Part shown: piece after piece, positions 11,142 to 19,887 of the stretch
How positions within the stretch are numbered: position 1 is the stretch's first letter
How the letters are laid out: every line of letters begins with the position of its first letter
NCBI RefSeq assembly: GCF_000017505.1
Contig: NC_009675.1
Coordinates: 2,418,001-2,482,000, forward strand
From: Anaeromyxobacter sp. Fw109-5
GTDB lineage: Bacteria; Myxococcota; Myxococcia; Myxococcales; Anaeromyxobacteraceae
Reading direction: 5' to 3'
Length of the DNA: 64,000 nt
Translations under genes and position numbers: made by a program
The notes under the pieces: model-generated
What the model saw: only the letters and a program-made list of their open reading frames with translations
The model's database searches: none
Told to the model about the DNA's origin: nothing

Positions 11142-11155
11142 ATAATCTACATTAT
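11142..11155. promoter_or_regulatory. AT-rich inverted repeat (possible operator)
   Basis: ATAAT at 11142-11146 and ATTAT at 11151-11155 form a 5-base inverted repeat around CTAC, in one of the most AT-rich spots of a very GC-rich window, between the MerR gene and the histidine kinase. It could be an operator or part of a promoter for the kinase. No factor is assigned. Confidence 0.35.
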
Positions 11156-11286
11156 CGGACTCAAGGGGCGGAGCCCTCGGTCCCTCACGGAACCGCCATT
11201 TTCGAGTACGATCGCCAACTCTCCCAGCTTCGCGGTCGGTCGTGCCCGCGCTCCAGCAGGCCCGGAAGCTGGAAGCTGACGAGCAC

Positions 11287-12795
11287 ATGGCAGAGCGCTT
11301 CCGCATACCAGCTCCCCCGCGCCTCCCGCCCTTGGCGGCGTCCGCGGTGGCGATCGGCCTGCCGCTCCTGATGTTCGCCCTGGACTCGGTGTTCCGGGTC
11401 CTGCTCGAGGGCGTTCCCTTCGTCCTCTTCCTGCTCGCGGTGGCGCTGGCCTCGTGGGTGGGCGGCCTCGTCCCCGGCCTCGTGTCCGTGGCGCTCTCCG
11501 CGGCGCTCGGCTACGCCTTCCTGCGAGGCTCCGCCGACCCGGCCACGGTGTCGGGTGCGCACCTGGCCATCGCCGTCTTCATCCCGGCCGCCGCCGTGAT
11601 CACCGCCATCGGCGCCGCCGCGCGCGCGGGTTTCCGCGAGCGGGAGCGCGTCGCCGAGACGCTCCGGCGCAGCGAGGCGCGCGAGCGCGCGAAGGCCGAG
11701 GAGCTGCAGGCCATCATGGACGCCGTGCCGGCCGCGGTGCTCATCGCGCACGATCCCGACGCCCGGACGCTCACCGGGAGCCGCGCGGCGTACGACCTGC
11801 TGCGGGTCCCGCCGGGCGTGAACGTCTCCAAGAGCGGCGAGCGGCCGCCCGTGCACTACCGCGTGATGAGGAACGGCAAGGAGCTCTCCCCCCAGGAGCT
11901 GCCCACCCAGGTGGCCGCCCGGAGCGGAGCGCGAGCGCGGGACGTCGAGTTCGAGATCGTCTTCGACGACGGGACGCGTCGCACCCTCCTGGGCAACGCG
12001 GAGCCGCTCTTCGACGACCAGGGGCGCTCCCGCGGCGCCGTGTCGGCGTTCGTCGACGTGACGAAGCTCTCCGAGGCCGTGCGGACGCGCGACGCGTTCC
12101 TCTCGATGGCCTCGCACGAGCTGAAGACGCCGATCACGTCGCTCCAGCTCCAGGTCGGCTCGCTCCTGCGCGCCCGGGAGGGCGTCCCGGCGCCGGTGGC
12201 GAAGGCGGCCGACGCGACCCGGCGCCAGGTCGTCCGCCTCACCTCGCTCGTGAACACGCTCCTCGACGTCTCACGTCTGAACGAGGGGCGCCTCCAGCTG
12301 GAGATCGAGCCGGTGGACCTCTCGGCGCTCGTGAGCGAGGTGGCGTCCCGCTTCGTGGCCGAGACGGAGCGCTCGGAGTCGCGCATCCGCGTCGACGCGG
12401 CGGAGGCGGTCTGCGGGCGCTGGGACCGGCTCCGGCTGGAGCAGGTGCTGACCAACCTCCTCTCGAACGCGCTCAAGTACGGCGAAGGCAAGCCCGTCTC
12501 GGTGCGCGTCCAGTCCGACGGCGCCACCGCCAGGCTCGCGGTGGTCGATCACGGCATCGGCATCGCGCCGTCCGAGCAGCGACGCATCTTCGAGCGGTTC
12601 GAGCGCGGGCCCGCGACGCGCGGCTACGGCGGGTTCGGGCTCGGGCTCTGGATCACGCGCGAGATCGTGAGCGCGCTCGGCGGCACGATCCACGTGGAGA
12701 GCGCCCCGGGCGCCGGCTCGACGTTCCGGGTCGAGCTTCCCGTCACCGGGCCCGCGGCCGGCGCGTCGGCGTCCGAGCGGGGGGATCCCGCCTAG
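11287..12795 (+). CDS. Membrane sensor histidine kinase (orphan)
   Basis: About 502 residues from the ATG at 11287. Residues 12-105 hold several hydrophobic segments arranged like the KdpD-type four-helix membrane domain. A PAS-like sensor follows at about 140-265, then the dimerisation/phosphoacceptor helix with His277 in SHELKTP, and a HATPase domain with N, G1 and G2 boxes (NLLSNALKYG, DHGIGI, GFGLGLW). It should autophosphorylate and pass phosphate to a response regulator, but none is encoded nearby. The GTG at 11242 is an alternative start. It closely resembles the soluble PAS kinase at 62669-63793 in its kinase core. It converges with the next gene, overlapping by 4 bases. Confidence 0.9.
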   Translation: MAERFRIPAPPRLPPLAASAVAIGLPLLMFALDSVFRVLLEGVPFVLFLLAVALASWVGGLVPGLVSVALSAALGYAFLRGSADPATVSGAHLAIAVFIPAAAVITAIGAAARAGFRERERVAETLRRSEARERAKAEELQAIMDAVPAAVLIAHDPDARTLTGSRAAYDLLRVPPGVNVSKSGERPPVHYRVMRNGKELSPQELPTQVAARSGARARDVEFEIVFDDGTRRTLLGNAEPLFDDQGRSRGAVSAFVDVTKLSEAVRTRDAFLSMASHELKTPITSLQLQVGSLLRAREGVPAPVAKAADATRRQVVRLTSLVNTLLDVSRLNEGRLQLEIEPVDLSALVSEVASRFVAETERSESRIRVDAAEAVCGRWDRLRLEQVLTNLLSNALKYGEGKPVSVRVQSDGATARLAVVDHGIGIAPSEQRRIFERFERGPATRGYGGFGLGLWITREIVSALGGTIHVESAPGAGSTFRVELPVTGPAAGASASERGDPA

Positions 12796-13112
12796 CTGGC
12801 CCCTCCCTCCGGGAGGTTGTCCGAGGCGGCGAGCGTCGGGCCCTCGTGCACGAACTGCCGGCTCTCGTCGCTGAGCGTCCGTCGCGCGAACTTCGAGCCC
12901 GCTCCGGCGCGGACCTCCTCCGCCGTGAGGGTCAGGTAGACGTCCCCGTCGACGACCTCGCTCGCGAGCTCGATCGGCACCGAGTAGTCTCTCAGCGAGT
13001 GGCCGCTCTCCACGAGGATGCTCCGCTCCTCGAGGCGGATGATCGTCCCGAGCGCCTCGCCGCCCCGCGCGCGCACCGTCATGTTCTCGCTCAAGTCTGC
13101 CGTGTGGACCAT
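12792..13112 (-). CDS. Small PRC-barrel-like protein (DUF2171-type)
   Basis: A protein of about 106 residues. Its first 70 residues (MVHTADLSENMTVRA, then GEALGTIIRLEE and PIELASEVVDGDVYLTL) follow the pattern of DUF2171/PRC-barrel-like domains: a short beta-barrel with a glycine-rich turn and a closing VYLTLT strand. Such proteins are small, soluble and mostly uncharacterised. An in-frame start 8 codons upstream is possible; MVHTADL is favoured by domain start. The gene is convergent with the histidine kinase and shares 4 bases with its stop. No function is assigned. Confidence 0.7.
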   Translation of the reverse strand: MVHTADLSENMTVRARGGEALGTIIRLEERSILVESGHSLRDYSVPIELASEVVDGDVYLTLTAEEVRAGAGSKFARRTLSDESRQFVHEGPTLAASDNLPEGGAS

Positions 13113-13313
13113 GTCGCCCTCCCCGCGTCCGAGCACGTCGACGTGAGCAGACGATAGCGCCGCGAGGCGTGCCGCGCGCCTGGAGCTGGCGGTCGGTCGA
13201 CAGGTCTCGTCCTTGGGAGAGGCGTCGGGTCGTGTCCTCTGCGCCCGCTCGCCTCTCCGTCCGCCGGGCGGCCCGAGCAGCGCGCTGGACGCCGGGTCGC
13301 GAGGGGCCGCCGC

Positions 13314-16300
13314 TCACCCGGCGCGTACCACCGCCACCGATCCTTCGGCCTTGCGCTGGATCTCGATGCGCGCCGGGATGCGCCGGCGCAGCTCGGCCAC
13401 GTGCGAGATGACCCCCACCACCCGGCCGCTCTTCCGCAGGTCCTCGAGCGTGCGCACCGCGTCGTCGAGGGTTTCCTCGTCGAGCGAGCCGAAGCCCTCG
13501 TCCACGAAGAGCGCGTCGAGCCGCAGCCCTCCGGAGCGGCGCAGCACCACGTCGGAGAGGCCGAGCGCGAGCGCGAGGCTCGCGAGGAAGCTCTCGCCCC
13601 CGGAGAGCGCGCCCACGGGCCGGTCCGTCACGCCGGTCCAGGCGTCCTCCACCACGAGCGAGAGCCCCGACGCCTGGTTCCGCCGAGCGACGGCGGTGTC
13701 GTGGCGCAGCCTGAAGCGGCCACGCGACATCTGCAGCAAGCGGCGGCTCGCGGCCTCGGCGACCTCCTCGAGCCGCGCGGCGAGCACGAAGCGCTGCAGG
13801 CTCATGTTGAGCGCGTTGTGCCCCCGCGCGATCTCGGCGACCTTGCCCGCCACCGCGAGCTCGCGCGCGAGCTCCGCCGCGCGCGCCTCGAGCTCCCCGA
13901 GGCGCGCCTCGAGCTGGCGCAGCCGCTCGTGGTCCTTCTCGAGCCGGACGACCGCGTCGCGCGCGGCGCCCGCCGCGCCGGCCGTGGCCGCCCGCCGGGC
14001 CTCGAGCGCCGGGAGGTCCGGGGCGGAGGCGCCCGAGAGCTCGGCCTCGAGCGCCCCGGCCCGCTCGGCGGCGGCCCTGGCGGCCACCGTGCGGGCCTCG
14101 AGCGACTCCTCCAGCGCCGACCGCTGCTCGGGCGCGAGCAGGGCCGCCTCGCAGGCGGCGAGCCCGTCGAACCCCGCGGCCGCGCAGGCCTCCGCCGCCG
14201 CCGCGTGCGCCTCGGTCGCGGCGGCCTCGGCCCTCGCCGCCTCCTCGGAGCACGAGGCGAGCCGCTCGAGCGCGGACGCGTGCCCGGCCCCGGCCTCGCC
14301 CGCGGCGCGGCGGGCTGTCGCAGCGGCCGCCTCGAGCGCGTCGAGCTCCCTCCGCGCCGCCGCGAGCTCGGCGGGCGTGTCCGGCCCCGCCCCCGCCGCC
14401 TGAACCTGCCGCGCCAGCTCGGCGCCGGCCGCCTCGGCGGCCGCGACGTGCTGCTCGGCCGCGGCGCGCCTCGCGCCGGCCGCCTCTTGCCGGGCGCGCG
14501 CCGCCTCCACCTCGCCGCGCGCGCTCGTCGCCTCGACGTCCAGCGCGCGCACCCGGGCGGCGGCCTCGCGCGCCCGCTTCAGCGCGGCGGCGGCCTCGCG
14601 CGACTCGCCCTCGATGGCGGCCGTCGCTCGCGCGTCCCCCTCGGCGGCGCCGGTCGCGCGCTGGTGGGCCTCGGCGAGGAGCCCGGCCGTGGTCGCGCGG
14701 CGCTTCTCCGCCTCCGCCGCGCGCTCGGAGAGCCGCCGCTCTGCGGCCCGGGCCTCGTCGATCTCCTCTCGCTCCGGCACCCGCTCGCGCGAGCGCGCCG
14801 GAGCCGGGTGCTCCGCCGAGCCGCACACCGCGCACGGATGGCCGGGGGCCAGCTTCTTCGCGAGCCAGGCCGCGAGCTCACGCTCGCGCGCCGCGGCGAG
14901 CCCGTCCGCGTGGGCCGTGGCCCGCCTCGCGGCCTCCGCGGCGTGGCGCGCCTCGCGCTCCTCACCCGCGAGCGCCTGCTCGAGCTTCGAGATCTCCGCG
15001 CGCCGGGCGTCGCGCTCCCGCGCGGCCCGGAGCCCCGTCTCCAGCCTCGCCGAGCGCTCCGCGCAGGCGCCCTCCTCCGCCGCCACCGGCCGGAGCCGGG
15101 CCGCCTCCGCCTCCAGCGCCGCGGGACGCGCCTCGGCGCTCGCGAGCGCCGCCCGGGCGCGCTCGTCCTCCGCGCGGGCGCTGGCCGCGGCCCGGCGCGA
15201 CTCCGCCACGGCCCTGTCCGCCGCGGCGAGCCGCTCCAGCTCCGGGAGCACGCGCTCGAGGAGCTGCACCCGCGCCGACAGCTCCGTCCGCCGGGGCGCC
15301 TCCGCCTCGGCCTTCGCCAGCGCCTCGCCGGCCCTCGCGAGCGCCGCGACCGCCTCGTCGCGCCGTCCCGCTGCGAGCGCCTCGTCCTTCTCCCGCGCGA
15401 CCCGGGCGACCTCGGCCTTCCGCGCGGCGGCGAGCTTCTCCCGGACGCGCTCCGCGGCGCTCGCCCGCGCGAGCCGCTCGCGATCGCGCGCGAGGTCCGC
15501 CGCGCCCGCCTGCGCCCGCGCCGACTCCTCGCGTGCGCGCGCGAGCGCCTCGAGGCGGGCCGCGAGCTGCCGGCCCGCGGCGAGCGCGTCGAGCGCCGCG
15601 GCGTCGTCGACCGCGCGCGCGGCCGCCTCGCCTCGCGCCTCGGCCAGCCGCGCCTCGAGCGCCTCGCGCCCCGACGCCAGCGCGCCCGCGTCCGCTCCCC
15701 CGAGCACCTCCTCGCGGCGCTCCGCGAGCCGCCGCGCCGCCGCCTCGAGCTCGTTCTTCTTGCGGACGAGCAGCTCCTCCACGTCCTTGTAGACGGCGGT
15801 GCCGAAGAGCTGCTGGAGCAGCTCCTCCCGCTCGCGCGCGTCCGCGCAGAGGAGCCGCTTGAAGTCGCCCTGGGGGAGCAGCACGACGCGCGTGAACTGC
15901 TCGGCGCCCATGCCGAGCAGCTCCGTCACCTTCTCGGTCACGGCCGTCGGCTTCGTCGCGAGGGGCGCCTCGGCGCCCTCGCGCCAGAGGCTCGCGGTGG
16001 GTGCCTCCTCGATGGTCCCCTCCCCGCGCTTCTTCGGGCGCTGCCACGCCGCCGTCCGCTCTGCGCGGTACACGGCGGCGCCGAGGCGGAACCGGAAGAC
16101 CACCCTCGGCGCGGCCCCCTCGGCGGCGCGGTCGGCGCGCAGGCGCCCGGTGCCGCGCGTGCCGGGGACGTCGCCGTAGAGAGCGAACGTCATGGCGTCG
16201 AAGAGCGTCGTCTTCCCCGCGCCGGTGGGGCCGTGGATGAGGAAGAGGTCCGCGCCCCCGAGGGCGTCGAAGTCCACCTTCTGCGCCCGGGCGTACGGCC

Positions 16301-16334
16301 CGAACGCCTGGAGCTCCAGGCTGAGCGGTCTCAT
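13314..16334 (-). CDS. sbcC: Exonuclease subunit SbcC (SMC-like ATPase)
   Basis: A 1006-residue SMC-family ATPase, partner of SbcD. The Walker A motif GPTGAGKTT is at 35-43. Long Ala/Arg/Glu-rich coiled coils flank a zinc-hook CAVC near residue 500. The ABC signature ALSGGESFLASLALALGL and Walker B LFVDEGFGSLDEET lie near the C-terminus. With SbcD it forms the Mre11-Rad50-like nuclease that cleaves DNA hairpins and protein-blocked ends. The ATG at 16334 begins MRPLSLELQAFGPYA, the standard start. It follows sbcD on the same strand after 181 bases, an unusually long gap for this pair, which often overlap; that spacer holds no gene I can support. Confidence 0.95.
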   Translation of the reverse strand: MRPLSLELQAFGPYARAQKVDFDALGGADLFLIHGPTGAGKTTLFDAMTFALYGDVPGTRGTGRLRADRAAEGAAPRVVFRFRLGAAVYRAERTAAWQRPKKRGEGTIEEAPTASLWREGAEAPLATKPTAVTEKVTELLGMGAEQFTRVVLLPQGDFKRLLCADAREREELLQQLFGTAVYKDVEELLVRKKNELEAAARRLAERREEVLGGADAGALASGREALEARLAEARGEAAARAVDDAAALDALAAGRQLAARLEALARAREESARAQAGAADLARDRERLARASAAERVREKLAAARKAEVARVAREKDEALAAGRRDEAVAALARAGEALAKAEAEAPRRTELSARVQLLERVLPELERLAAADRAVAESRRAAASARAEDERARAALASAEARPAALEAEAARLRPVAAEEGACAERSARLETGLRAARERDARRAEISKLEQALAGEEREARHAAEAARRATAHADGLAAARERELAAWLAKKLAPGHPCAVCGSAEHPAPARSRERVPEREEIDEARAAERRLSERAAEAEKRRATTAGLLAEAHQRATGAAEGDARATAAIEGESREAAAALKRAREAAARVRALDVEATSARGEVEAARARQEAAGARRAAAEQHVAAAEAAGAELARQVQAAGAGPDTPAELAAARRELDALEAAAATARRAAGEAGAGHASALERLASCSEEAARAEAAATEAHAAAAEACAAAGFDGLAACEAALLAPEQRSALEESLEARTVAARAAAERAGALEAELSGASAPDLPALEARRAATAGAAGAARDAVVRLEKDHERLRQLEARLGELEARAAELARELAVAGKVAEIARGHNALNMSLQRFVLAARLEEVAEAASRRLLQMSRGRFRLRHDTAVARRNQASGLSLVVEDAWTGVTDRPVGALSGGESFLASLALALGLSDVVLRRSGGLRLDALFVDEGFGSLDEETLDDAVRTLEDLRKSGRVVGVISHVAELRRRIPARIEIQRKAEGSVAVVRAG

Positions 16335-16515
16335 GGCGGCGACACCCACCCGCATTGAGCTGCTGCGGCGCACGCTGCCTGCCTGCGCGGGGCAGACTCC
16401 TCCTTGCGCTGCTCGACGTGCCTTCCAGGCACGCCTGCGCTGCTCAGTCGTCGTGTGCCCCGCTCGGCGACGGCATCGTGTGCCTCGCTACGCTCAACGC
16501 AAGCGGGCGGCGCCA

Positions 16516-17661
16516 TCACGCTGCCCGTTCCTTGCGGGCGATCTCGGCGAGCGCCCCCGCGAAGACCTCGCGGTGCTCGGGCCCGGGCGTCGCGCCCGCC
16601 ACGGTCTCGAAGAAGGCCTCGAAGAGCTTCAGATCGTCGCCGCCGGCCCCGTCGACGCGCGACGCGAACGTCCCATCGCCGCCGCCCTCGAGGTCCTTGC
16701 GCAGGACGTTCAGCACGTGCGCGAAGCGCGCCTGCAGCCGGTTCTTCGCGTCGAAGACGTACCCCTCGTCGGCCAGCGTCACCTCGACGAGGGCGCGCTC
16801 GAACGGCGCGAGGTCGCGTCGACGCAGCAGCTCGTCGAGCGTCCCCTCCAGGCGGACGACGTCGCGCCGGGCGCCGAGCGGCACGCGCTCGATTCGCGTC
16901 GCGCCGCGCTCGACCTCCGCGAGGACGACGCCCTTCTCGTGGCCCGCCTCGCCGAACGAGTACTTGAGCAGCGAGCCGGAGTACCGCATCCCGGGCGCGA
17001 CCTCCTGCGGCGCGTGCAGGTGCCCGAGCGCGACGTAGTCGAACCCGGCGAGCGCGGCGGCCGGCACGCAGGCGGATCCACCCACCGCGAGCGGCCGCTC
17101 GCTGTCGGGCGACTCGGCCGCGCCCTGCACGAAGGCGTGGGCGACGAGGACCGTGGGGAGCGGGCGCGCCGCGGCGTCGGCACGGACGCGGACCAGCACG
17201 CGCTCGGTCGCGGCGGCGTGGCCGCGCAGCGTCTCGTCGCCTTCCGCGCCGCGGACGACCTCGGGGTCGAGGTACGGCACCGGGTAGATGAAGCCCTTCC
17301 CGGGGATCTCGACGGGCTCCGCCGACCGCGCGTGCGTCCCGCGCAGGTGGACGCCACGGGCCTCGACCAGCCGCGCCCCGAAGGCGAGCCGCTCGGCCGA
17401 GTCGTGGTTCCCGGCGATGGCGACGAGCGGCACGCCGAGCGCCGCCACCTGGTTCAGAAAGTCGTCCAGGAGCGAGACCGCCTCGGCGGGAGGGACGGCC
17501 CGGTCGAACACGTCGCCCGCGATGAGGAGCGCGTCCGGACGCGCTTCCCGCAGGACCTCGCGCAGCCGCTCGAGCGCCCACGCCTGATCCTCGAGCAGCG
17601 ACTCCTCGTGGAGCGCGCGCCCCAGGTGCCAGTCGGAGGTATGGAGGATGCGGAGCGCCAC
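16516..17661 (-). CDS. sbcD: Exonuclease subunit SbcD (Mre11-like)
   Basis: A 381-residue metallophosphoesterase nuclease. Metal-binding motifs are in order: DWHLGR (Asp10, His12), GDVFDR (Asp50), GNHDS (Asn85, His86), then a distal VAHAF and GHLHAP. The C-terminal capping domain is present. It forms the nuclease core of SbcCD, which removes hairpins and palindromes. The start is a GTG at 17661 giving MALRILHTSDWHLGR; another in-frame GTG lies 15 bases upstream. The same frame stays open for 160 more codons through the hexamer array, which would add a (Thr-Ser/Ala/Pro)n tail, but this is an effect of a stop-free repeat and is not part of the family. Confidence 0.94.
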   Translation of the reverse strand: MALRILHTSDWHLGRALHEESLLEDQAWALERLREVLREARPDALLIAGDVFDRAVPPAEAVSLLDDFLNQVAALGVPLVAIAGNHDSAERLAFGARLVEARGVHLRGTHARSAEPVEIPGKGFIYPVPYLDPEVVRGAEGDETLRGHAAATERVLVRVRADAAARPLPTVLVAHAFVQGAAESPDSERPLAVGGSACVPAAALAGFDYVALGHLHAPQEVAPGMRYSGSLLKYSFGEAGHEKGVVLAEVERGATRIERVPLGARRDVVRLEGTLDELLRRRDLAPFERALVEVTLADEGYVFDAKNRLQARFAHVLNVLRKDLEGGGDGTFASRVDGAGGDDLKLFEAFFETVAGATPGPEHREVFAGALAEIARKERAA

Positions 17662-17703
17662 ACCATGAGCGTACACGGGGGGCTGACATTCGGCGTCCGG
17701 CGG

Positions 17704-18051
17704 GGTCGAGGTCGGGGTCGAGGTCGAGGTCGCGGTCGAGGTCGGGGTCGGGGTCGGGGTCGGGGTCGAAGTCGCGGTCGGGGTCGGGGTCGAGGTCGGG
17801 GTCGAGGTCGAGGTCGAGGTCGCGGTCGAGGTCGCGGTCGCGGTCGCGGTCGAGGTCGAGGTCGCGGTCGAGGTCGGGGTCGAGGTCGAGGTCGCGGTCG
17901 AGGTCGCGGTCGCGGTCGCGGTCGCGGTCGAGGTCGAGGTCGCGGTCGAGGTCGAGGTCGAGGTCGAGGTCGCGGTCGAGGTCGCGGTCGCGGTCGCGGT
18001 CGAGGTCGCGGTCGAGGTCGGGGTCGGGGTCGAGGTCGAGGTCGAGGTCGA
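17704..18051. repeat. (GGTCGV)58 hexanucleotide tandem array
   Basis: Fifty-eight uninterrupted 6-base units, GGTCG followed by A (29 units), C (18) or G (11), never T; one unit starts AG instead of GG. The array has no stop codon in any frame, so open frames run through it on both strands. A sub-pattern of variable bases, A-A-A-C-A-C-C-C-A-(A)-C-A-G, occurs twice (starting at about 17800 and 17950), evidence of internal block duplication of about 150 bases. It begins 42 bases upstream of the sbcD start codon. Confidence 0.97.
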
Positions 18052-18560
18052 GGTCTCTTCATTCGTCACATCCCACGGCGACAGCACGCGCATTCGGGCA
18101 GGTCGTGTGCCGTCGCCCGTACGCAGACGGGGCTCGGGCATCGAGGGGAGAAGCGCTCAGTTCTCGGCGCGCCTCGCGCATCGCACGGGCGGGTCTTCGT
18201 CGCCGTCGACGCGAGGACTGGGGAGCGGGCGGAGCAGGTCCGAGGAAGGTCGCGCAACCGTCTAGCGGCATTCACTAATAGTACCTGCTATCTCCAGCGA
18301 CAGCGCTTGCGGGCCACTCGAGTCCCAGTTGCGGTGGGTGAACGTTGCCCTCTTGACGAGGTTCGAGGCGAAACGCGCTTCGACGTCCGCGGTACGTCGA
18401 GAGCACGTACCTCGCGAGCGCAGGCAGGCCGCGCCGTGCGCGTCCGGCGCGCCGCGTGGACGGCGAAGGGGCGGGGCCGGAAAGCGGCGCAGGCGCGATC
18501 CTGGTGCGTTTCCGAAGGGGCCGACATCGCGTGTTACGAAGGGTGCACAGGAGGTGCACC
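18052..18560. other. Gene-free stretch between hexamer array and HNH pseudogene
   Basis: About 500 bases with no supportable gene. GC content is lower than in its neighbours around 18264-18300 (a CACTAATAGTACC segment). Short direct similarities to the hexamer unit fade out at 18058. Just before 18561 is a strong ribosome binding site (AGGAGGT). Open frames here have no family-like features. It probably holds the promoters of sbcD (leftward) and of the HNH gene (rightward), but I cannot place either. Confidence 0.5.
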
Positions 18561-19727
18561 ATGCCCGCGATCGCCCCTTCCGTCCTCGACTCGACCCTGC
18601 TCGCCCAGCGCCTGCGCGAGCTCGCAGGCCAGGAGCGCGACGTTCAGGTCGAGTTCCTCCTCCACCTCGAGGTGTTCGATCGCCGCCGCGCTACGTGGAC
18701 GCCGGGTACCCCTCGCTCTGGGCGTATTGCCTGGAGGTGCTCCACCTGCGCGAGGGCGCTGCGGGGCGACGCATCCAGGCGATGCGGGTGCTGCGCCGGT
18801 TCCCCAGCCTCGAGGACGCCCTGCGCGACGGGCGCCTGAGTTTGTCCACCGTCCAGCTGCTCGGCCAGGTGCTGACCGAGGAGAACCTGCCCGACCTCGT
18901 CGCCCGGGCCGCGTACCGCACCAAGGCGGAGGTGGATCACCTCGTCGCCTCGCTCCAGGCGCGCACCGCTCCGCGGGCGGGCGTGCGCAAGCTGCCCGAC
19001 CGCGCCTCAGCCGCGAGCGCCCCGGCGCTGCCGCTGGCGGTAGTGGATGCCGGACCTGCCGAGCCGCAGGAGGCGATCCCCGTGCCTCGGGCGGCTGCTG
19101 GTGGGTCGCCGGCCACGGTTTCCGCCCCACTCGACCCGCCTCGCCCGAAGCCGCGGGCGGAGACCCGCGCCGTGAGCGAGAGCGACTGGTCGCTGCGGGT
19201 CACCATCGACCGGGGCTGCAAGGAGGACCTCGAGACGCTCACCGCGCTGCTCTCGCACAAGATCCCGGACGGCGATCTCGCGGCGGTGCTCCGGGAGGCG
19301 ATCCGCTGCGCCGTCGAGAAGCACGGCAAGCGCAAGGGCGCGATCGCGCCGGAGCGGCAGCGGAAGGCCGACCGGGAGACACGTCCCTCCGCCGAGCCCG
19401 CCGCGCCCACGAGCACGATCCCGGCGATAGTGCGGCGCGAGGTCTGGAAGCGCGACGGCGGACGCTGCGCCTGGGTCGCTCCGGACGGGCGGCGCTGCGA
19501 CAGCCGCTGGCAGCTGGAGCTCGACCACATCCAGCCGCTCGCTCTGGGGGGGGCTCTCGACGCTCGACAATCTCCGGGTCGCCTGCAAGCCCCATAACCT
19601 GTTGCACGCCGAACAGACCTACGGGCGCGAGCACATGGATCGTTTCCGGCGTGAGAGCGTCTCCGAGCGGACGGGGCATGCCGGCACCGCGCCAGCTGCC
19701 ATTCAGCAGGGCTTGTGGGCAACGTGA
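18561..19727 (+). pseudogene. HNH endonuclease family protein, frameshifted twice
   Basis: A perfect AGGAGGT precedes the ATG at 18561, which opens MPAIAPSVLDSTLLAQRLRE. Near 18690 homology jumps to the +2 frame (YVDAGYPSLWAYCLEVLHL, then the helical region, then VRREVWKRDGGRCAWV and LELDHIQPLALGG). At a run of eight G (19546-19553) it jumps again and ends as STLDNLRVACKPHNLLHAEQ, YGREHMDRF, stop 19725-19727. Together these give a complete protein of the myxobacterial-type HNH family with the H-N-H residues spread over two frames. Seven G at the tract would restore the 3' frame. As read, neither frame makes an intact nuclease. Sequencing error at the tract is possible; the first shift is not in a homopolymer. 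Confidence 0.85.
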
Positions 19728-19792
19728 CCGCTGACGGCGGAACGGGAGCTAAGCCGACCGCAGCGCGGCGCGGCGACGCGGCGGACGCGCGC

Positions 19793-19826
19793 GGTCGGAG
19801 TCGCTGTCGCTGTCGAAGTCCCTGTC
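19793..19826 (+). repeat. Short degenerate (NGTCGN) tract
   Basis: About five and a half 6-base units of the form NGTCGN, similar in phase and core to the long array at 17704-18051. It lies 2 kb away, between the HNH remnant and the ahpD terminator. Too short and degenerate to be certain of common origin. Confidence 0.45.
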
Positions 19827-19841
19827 AGCTCATCGAGGCAC

Positions 19842-19879
19842 GATCCCGCGGCGGGGTGCGCTGTCGCCGCCGCGGGATC
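19842..19879 (-). terminator. Hairpin downstream of ahpC-ahpD
   Basis: A perfect 12-base-pair stem (GATCCCGCGGCG with CGCCGCGGGATC) and a 14-base loop, 8 bases beyond the ahpD stop codon. There is no T-run, common in such GC-rich genomes, so the termination role is inferred from position and stem strength. Confidence 0.6.
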
Positions 19880-19887
19880 CCTTCGTC

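Noticed and set aside
13401-16358. Long plus-strand frame opposite sbcC
   Set aside because: Leu/Arg/Gly-rich shadow of the coiled-coil gene; sbcC on the other strand has complete motifs.
17704-18051. CRISPR array
   Set aside because: It is a contiguous 6-base tandem repeat without spacers.
16516-18141. SbcD extended by 160 residues of Thr-Ser/Ala/Pro repeats at its N-terminus
   Set aside because: The extension is only the translation of the stop-free hexamer array; the family starts at MALRILHTSDWHLGR, so a GTG at 17661 is used instead.
18329-19597. Single intact HNH gene starting at 18329
   Set aside because: The frame starts in non-homologous Arg-rich sequence; the true start with ribosome binding site is at 18561 in another frame, and the HNH end is in a third segment.
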